This document shows, in pieces, positions 60,246 through 64,000 of a stretch of DNA of 64,000 nucleotides (position 1 is its first letter; every line of letters starts with the position of its first letter). Source of the DNA: Sceloporus undulatus (taxonomy: Eukaryota > Chordata > Lepidosauria > Squamata > Phrynosomatidae); NCBI RefSeq assembly GCF_019175285.1, contig NC_056523.1, forward strand, positions 297,633,450-297,697,449, written 5' to 3'. The translations under genes and the position numbers were made by a program. The notes under the pieces are model-generated. The model made no database searches, had not been told where the DNA came from, and saw nothing but the letters and a program-made list of their open reading frames with translations.

Positions 60246-60379
60246 TAAATAAAAAAGAAATGCTATTCTTACTAGTATGATCAAACTATCTCTGCCCTGC
60301 TGCCGTCTTTCATACTAGGAGAGTATCTGTTTTATTACCTCTTGCGGCAACATAGTCCCAAGCATACACACTACATATC

Positions 60380-61254
60380 ATATATACTTCACTATAAGTC
60401 GACCTCATATAGAAGTTGACAGCAAGTTGACAGCAAAAGAAGACCAACAACTTACAAAATTCCAGCAGGCATAACTGTTTGTATTCACCCTAAATATTGG
60501 ATGGAAAAGAGGGGTGGTGGTCAGTGCTTCCAGGACAGATTACATTCTTGCTTTTCACCAGGGGATGGTTCCTTTTTTAATAAGAGTTAAAGAACAGTAC
60601 AGTTGGCCCTCCACATTCATGAGGGTTAGGGGACCAAGATGCCCACGAATGTGGAAAAGCCTCAAATAACACCCCCCACACAGAAGCCAGTTAAAGGGAG
60701 GGGTGGGCAGGGAAAGGGGAGCAGGAGTAAGCACTTCTTTTTTCCTGCCCTTCTGCTTCTTTAACTGGTTCCTGGCCTCTTTCCCAGCCAGATCGCTGCC
60801 TTAGCAAGGCAGCGATCTAGCTGGGAAAGGGGGGAGGAGCCTCCACCCCCCACGACCCTTTCCCAGTTGGATTGCTGCCTGGGCAGCCCAGCTAACTGGG
60901 ACATGGGAGCAATCAGAGCAGACCCCTGCACACCTCCCCACCTTTCATCCCATGCCTCAGCCAGTTGGTTTGAGCTGACTAGCTGACTGAGAAATTGGAG
61001 GGATCAGAGCAGCATGCATGCACGCACCATTCCTGGCTGCTCCCTCCCACCTGAGCTCCCCCCACCCCAAAGACAAAAGCCAAGGAGGGAGGAGGATAGG
61101 GAGTGGATGTCCACATGGCATGACATTTGCAAATAATCAAATGTCAAAGCCACGAAAATGGAGGAATCACTGTACTTACACTGACGTGTGAATAAGTCAA
61201 CTCAAGTTTTTTGGCTCAATTGCTTGACTAAAATTTCTAGACTTATAGAGGAGT
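60380..61254. mobile_element. MITE interrupted by a Tigger-like MITE
   Basis: The left part has 'actataagtcgacctcatat'; the right part has 'gtgtgaataagtcaactcaa' and 'ctagacttatagaggagtac'. Together they resemble the 55401-55620 family. The second MITE sits between them at 60600-61172 at a TA. Confidence 0.5.
60600..61172 (+). mobile_element. Tigger-like MITE nested in another MITE
   Basis: TA at 60598-60599 and 61173-61174. The ends are 'cagttggccctccacattca' and 'aaaatggaggaatcactg'. The middle is GC-rich with a perfect fold-back, 'gatcgctgccttagcaaggc' plus 'agcgatc', at about 60792-60818. Confidence 0.7.
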
Positions 61255-61255
61255 A

Positions 61256-61611
61256 CACACTTGTCCCTCCTCATTCACTGGGGTTAGCGGCATAAGATCC
61301 CTGTGAGTGTGGAAAAACCACAAACAACAAAACAATAGGTTTTTACCTGAGAGAACACCTCTCTAGGAATCTCTCGGTCCTCCAATGTAACTCTGTGGTC
61401 TACATTTGCCAGACAGTGACCACAGGATTGTGCTGGAGGAGCTACAAATGCCTAGTGGAGTGTTCTCTCTAGGAATTTCTAGAACCTTCAGTGTGACTTT
61501 TGGAGAAAATTGACAATACCTAGTGTTGCGCTGGAGGACCTAGATATTCTGAGAGAGAACATATTAATAAAATCTATGAATAATCAAACCCACAAAAGTC
61601 AAAGTCAGTTA
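61256..61611 (+). mobile_element. Tigger-like MITE, diverged
   Basis: It starts 'cacacttgtccctcctcatt' directly after the right end of the 60380-61254 element. The middle holds two related units ('gtgttctctctaggaatttc' and 'aacacctctctaggaatctc') about 100 bases apart. The right end is poorly kept. Confidence 0.45.
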
Positions 61612-62892
61612 TTAAAGCAAGCATTCTTATATTCTGCTCTTAAAGACCTATCCAGAAGCTAAAAAGAACACCAGAAAAGTAATTCTTGCAGCAATGCTGT
61701 TCAAAAAGTAAATTACCAATTTAGGCTCATAATATTATCTTGACCAGTTAAATCAACCATCAACTGATAAGACTCAGGTCCAGATTGAAAAACATGTTTA
61801 TCACACTATAATAAAGTTTCAAAAATGAGAATTCCAATATACTTATATTATTTGGAAAAAGACTGAACACCAAGAGTGCGAATTACAGATATGCACATGC
61901 TCAATCTAGCTTTCTAGAAACACATGTAGTTTAAAATGGTTTAGTCCTGTGTCACAAAATTATTGAACTTTACAAAGGAAAAATCTGTAAACATAAAAAC
62001 TGAAACAGCAAACAGGATCCTGCCTGTAAACTCACAATGTACTAGATGAAGGGTATGAGGCTTTGAAATCCAGAGGCAATTTAAAGGGGGGAAAAACTAA
62101 GGCGTGAAAATCCAACTAGTGTCCCTCCACCAATGGAAGGCATCTGTCAGCAGAAGAGGGAGGAGGTGACTCTTCTTTTCTCCTCATGAGCTGATCTTCA
62201 AAATCTGTTGGATAATCCCTCAAATTAACGGACTACATTAAGCAGAGAAGCAAGATAGAGGAACTATTTGCTCCTAATTTTGCTGGCAGAAGATCTTCTT
62301 TTGAGAGATAGACAGCAGTAGGATTTCATCTGAAAACAGAGGTAGGAAAACTGTGGCCCATGAGCCTTATGGCAGACCCAACTTCTTTCCTGCAACTCCC
62401 AAGTTTCCAACCCCCTTTACAAAAACCCTCAAAGCTGATTTCTAATGAAAAATTGGAAAGAACTGCCAAGATCATTGTGCTTTACTTTATTTTACCTACT
62501 CACCTCTCAAAACACAACCCTGAAAACCAGCCTACAGTCAGACAGAAGTGATGTGAAATCACTTCTGGATTGCTGCAAGTGCAGCACTGCAGTTTGCTGG
62601 GAGTGGGGGGTGGCGGTCCAAAGGCAATCATTATTTTCTCTCCTTTCCCCTATCCCCTACCCTAAAAGCAAAAAGTCTGCTGTAATTTAAAATAGGATTT
62701 TTAGTACACAGCCCCCTTCTCCCCTGGGCTTTTAAAAAATTAATTACACTGGAATTAGATAGACTATTTACCAGATTTTGTAAGTACTAAGGAAATAGTC
62801 AATTTCTAATTTTATTGTAATTTTAAAAAATCAAATTAGTGGCAGCCCCATATTTATACAATTTCACAATTTTACCAGAGGTGTACTATGGT

Positions 62893-63102
62893 TGAAAACA
62901 CACTGGAGAAATAATCCGGTTTGAGACCGCTTACTGTCCTGGCTCAGTGCTAGGAAATCCTGGGAACTGTAGTTTATTATGGCTCTAGACCTTTCTGACA
63001 GAGAAGGCTCACAAAACTACAATTCCCAGAATTCCCTAGCACTGAGCCAGGGTAGTTAAAGCGGTCTCAGACTGGGTTATTTCTGTAGTGTCATCGTTTG
63101 GA
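62893..63102. mobile_element. Palindromic MITE, complete copy
   Basis: Left arm 'cactggagaaataatccggt' and 'gtcctggctcagtgctagga'; right arm 'cactgagccagggtagttaa' and 'gactgggttatttctgtagt'. The arms pair over most of their length. Same family as 2455-2637. Confidence 0.65.
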
Positions 63103-63731
63103 CCTATGTGGTCCCATCAGAGGCAATCTTTGTTTTGCCGTTTCTTAAAACTGAAGGTGAAATTGTTATTTTTATTGGACTTTTCACAAAGCTGCTATTC
63201 ACTGAGGAACTCTCCAGAGGCTAAAGGCATTCTTAATGCAGCAACTCTTCGCACACCTTCACCAATTTGAGAGAAAATAACAAAAAGGACACAGCAGTAC
63301 ATGACTAAAGAAGAGGCAACTTAAAAAGAAAAATCTTTAAACAAAAGGATTAAAACAAACAAGAGAGAGCTCAGAAATGGTGAAATATTTCCATCAAGTA
63401 GAATCCAACAAAACTGTCAGCTTGTTTTGACCCAGGAATAAGTTATCAAAATTTGTTAGGCATCAGAGTTAACAGTATATCAAAATGAGTGGCAGCAGCT
63501 CATACTCTAAGAGCTATTTTTAAGACTCTGTATGTTCCTGTGAGAGTGATGTGAGGCAGTTTTCATTCCCAATTTTGAATTTTAATAGCTGCCATGACTA
63601 CAGTATTACTTTTTTTTAACCAATAAAAGAAGTCAGACTGAAGACAAAAATTCTGACATTCAATGTGTCATCCTCACATAGCGTTACCTATACTGTATTA
63701 TGCATTCACAAACATTGGACTAATCAACATA

Positions 63732-63939
63732 CAAGTTGGCCCTCTGTATCCATGGATTCTTCATCCATATGTTTAACCATCCACAGCTTGAAAATATTTT
63801 GAAAAATTCAAAAAAAAGCAAACCTAAGGGACACTATTTTACTATGCCAGTGTATATAATGGAACTTGAGCATCCACAGATTTTGGTACCCATGAGGAGA
63901 TCCTGGAACCAAACTCCAGTTAATACCAAGGGCACACTG
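63732..63939 (+). mobile_element. Tigger-like MITE, complete, TA-flanked
   Basis: TA at 63730-63731 and 63940-63941. It starts 'caagttggccctctgtatcc' and ends 'accaagggcacactg', with 'atggaacttgagcatccaca' inside. Same family as 24042, 43526 and 58655. Confidence 0.75.
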
Positions 63940-64000
63940 TATTCAGTGCCATTTCAGATTTCCACTACAACAGGATTCTTAAAAATTATTGAGAACTCTT

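Larger units (their letters stand above)
35980..64000 (-). other. NDUFAF2 intron 1, extends past window
   Basis: At least 28 kb. Repeats inside are listed separately. No recognisable coding or repeat signal was seen in most of 36478-37589, 39561-42551, 46761-47776, 48301-48990, 50717-51462, 52326-54916, 57444-58654, 58807-59767, 61612-62892, 63103-63731 and 63942-64000. No CpG island of promoter type was found: the GC-rich blocks here are transposons. So exon 1 and the promoter should lie to the right. Confidence 0.75.

Overview
The window looks like a squamate reptile (lizard) chromosome. The evidence is the repeat mix: CR1, L2 and RTE/BovB LINEs, tRNA- and 5S-derived SINEs, DIRS-type tyrosine-recombinase retroelements, Penelope-like tails, and many pogo/Tigger, hAT and Harbinger-like MITEs, in AT-rich DNA with vertebrate exon-intron structure. 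The species cannot be fixed from sequence alone.

Two host genes are supported, and they converge. SMIM15 is on the + strand. It has a CpG-rich promoter and probable non-coding first exon at about 2.1-2.4 kb, and its whole 75-codon frame lies in a downstream exon at 6819-7046. NDUFAF2, the complex I assembly factor also called mimitin or B17.2L, is on the - strand. Three of its coding exons are here: exon 4 (13556-13810, with the stop), exon 3 (27720-27760) and exon 2 (35890-35979). Their phases join cleanly (29 codons, 13 codons, then 84 residues plus stop). Exon 1, coding for about the first 42 residues, was not found and should lie beyond the right edge, so intron 1 is at least 28 kb. In mammals the same two genes are also convergent neighbours. 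They share a neighbourhood, not a pathway.

The rest is intron or intergenic DNA full of transposons. From left to right: L2/SINE/MITE/CR1 debris inside and around SMIM15 (0-8 kb); a BovB tail, a 5S-derived SINE and a MITE compound (9.8-13.2 kb); NDUFAF2 intron 3, with BovB, L1 and DIRS gag remnants and Tigger MITEs (13.8-27.7 kb); intron 2, with an L2 element carrying a YADD motif and a pogo-like MITE that holds a DIRS element that in turn holds a Harbinger-like MITE (28.0-32.9 kb); intron 1, with L2 elements, a solo LTR with target duplications, a GC-rich MITE, two GC-rich hAT elements with minisatellite cores (49.0-50.7 and 55.7-57.4 kb) and nested pogo/Tigger MITEs (60-64 kb).

Most long open frames in the GC-rich blocks are products of tandem repeats and base composition, not genes. 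The most informative structures are the DIRS element, whose internal complementary region still matches both of its ends, and the pair of inverted hAT elements that keep the same arms but hold different minisatellites.
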